This document shows positions 63,763 through 64,000 of a DNA stretch of 64,000 nt, piece by piece. The translations under genes were made by a program, and so were the position numbers. This DNA is from Sipunculus nudus (taxonomy: Eukaryota > Annelida > Sipuncula > Golfingiida > Sipunculidae), in the NCBI GenBank assembly GCA_026874595.1, contig CM049313.1:27836008-27900007 (forward strand). Direction: 5' to 3'. Every line of letters begins with the position of its first letter. Positions within the stretch are counted from its first letter, which is position 1. A model generated the notes under the pieces. That model was not told the origin of the DNA. It ran no database searches and saw only the letters and a program-made list of their open reading frames with translations.

Positions 63763-64000
63763 ATGACCGCTTCATTTGGTCTCAAAAATAGGAAAAACAT
63801 GCGCGACCAGTCTGCAGGAACTGATGAAACACTCCATGATCAATATGCATGCAAAGAATCAAGGCGACCAAGGCATCAGTTATTCAGATACTGGAGCTTT
63901 TGTATCAAATCATCAATTATTCTGGGGGCTTCTTATAAGCTCCATAGCTCCAAGGATATAGGTAACACAGACTCTAATTTCAGGTTTCCAAGGTGATTTC
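63763..64000 (+). repeat. partial monomer at right edge
   Basis: These are the first 238 bp of a ccAagg-subtype monomer, matching 60364-60601. The HOR order predicts that a gggcGGctt unit beginning atgaCAgc follows just outside the window. Confidence 0.9.

Larger units (their letters stand above)
1..64000 (+). repeat. 309-bp satellite DNA array filling the window
   Basis: Every 309 bases the sequence returns to the same unit. Taking the unit start as the ATG of ATGACCGCTTCA, starts run from 122 to 63763 and give 206 full monomers plus two edge partials. All units are in one orientation with no unrelated insertion. Between the first and last full-unit starts the spacing falls short of exact 309 multiples by 13 bp, and each missing base is located in a specific 308-bp unit. 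No rRNA, tRNA, transposon terminal repeat, poly-A tail, telomere motif or single-copy gene is visible. Function is not readable from sequence. A centromeric, pericentromeric or subtelomeric heterochromatin role is an inference from the array form. The 309-bp length is close to two nucleosome repeats, as in many satellites. Confidence 0.98.
58201..64000 (+). repeat. 10/11-monomer HOR running off the right edge
   Basis: Monomers at 58201-61290 (10 units) are repeated from 61291. Shared private variants include aaaagCttctagg near 58470 and 61560, ggcCaccaagg near 58613 and 61703, tTttaggtct near 58781 and 61871, and gaatTaagg near 60151 and 63551. The second copy has one extra unit: 61909 plus 62218 correspond to the single unit 58819. 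From 59128 the period is therefore 3399 bp. Subtypes here (gcaAgcaaag, ctcAatag, caaagGatc, ctcctagg) resemble those of the left-hand 20 kb. Confidence 0.88.

Noticed and set aside
1-64000. CRISPR array
   Set aside because: The spacing is regular, but the full 309-bp unit is repeated, with no unique spacers between short repeats.
1-64000. Embedded transposon, retroelement, rDNA or telomere repeat
   Set aside because: Unit starts account for every base except thirteen single-base deletions, leaving no room for an insertion.

Overview
The whole 64,000-base window is one uninterrupted head-to-tail satellite DNA array. The monomer is 309 bp. I count 206 complete monomers plus a 121-bp partial at the left edge and a 238-bp partial at the right edge, all in the same orientation. 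I see no protein gene, RNA gene, transposon, telomere repeat or other unique DNA anywhere. Long pure arrays like this are a hallmark of eukaryotic heterochromatin (centromeric, pericentromeric or subtelomeric). I cannot name the species or the satellite family. The monomer is 42% GC (131/309, hand count on a consensus) and CpG-poor (6 CpG, observed/expected about 0.43), while CAG/CTG sites are not depleted. This leans weakly toward a genome methylating mainly CpG, but a plant is not excluded.

Monomers differ from one another at a limited set of diagnostic positions, so their order can be read like a barcode. That order shows a mosaic of local higher-order repeats (HORs) with different periods, not one fixed HOR. 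From left to right: a 9-monomer HOR in three copies (122-8464); a 16-monomer duplication (7847-17116); an 8-monomer duplication (14645-19587); a 5-monomer duplication (18352-21441); a 4-monomer duplication (23296-25765); modules 'A' (25766-28544, 31326-34105) and 'B' (28545-31325); an 11-monomer duplication (34106-40592); a second 5-monomer duplication (39666-42755); a patchy 4-monomer repeat (42756-45227); a module A to B bridge (45228-48005); a 6-monomer duplication (48006-51713); a 10-monomer duplication (51096-57273); a short transition (57274-58200); and a 10/11-monomer HOR running off the right edge (58201-64000).

At several duplication edges there is a hybrid monomer whose left part matches one subtype and right part another, as expected if tandem duplications arose by unequal homologous exchange between misaligned monomers. 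Several breakpoints can be bracketed to 13-100 bp (monomers at 12482, 19897, 36886, 49551, 53568, 58819), and they fall at different places in the monomer. One monomer (43065) looks like a short gene-conversion patch.

Monomer length is almost invariant. The only net length changes are thirteen 1-bp deletions, which belong to three deletion types and track the duplications. Because 309 is a multiple of three, short plus-strand ORFs recur in every unit. They are broken by stops or frameshifts in more than half of the monomers, and I do not regard them as genes.
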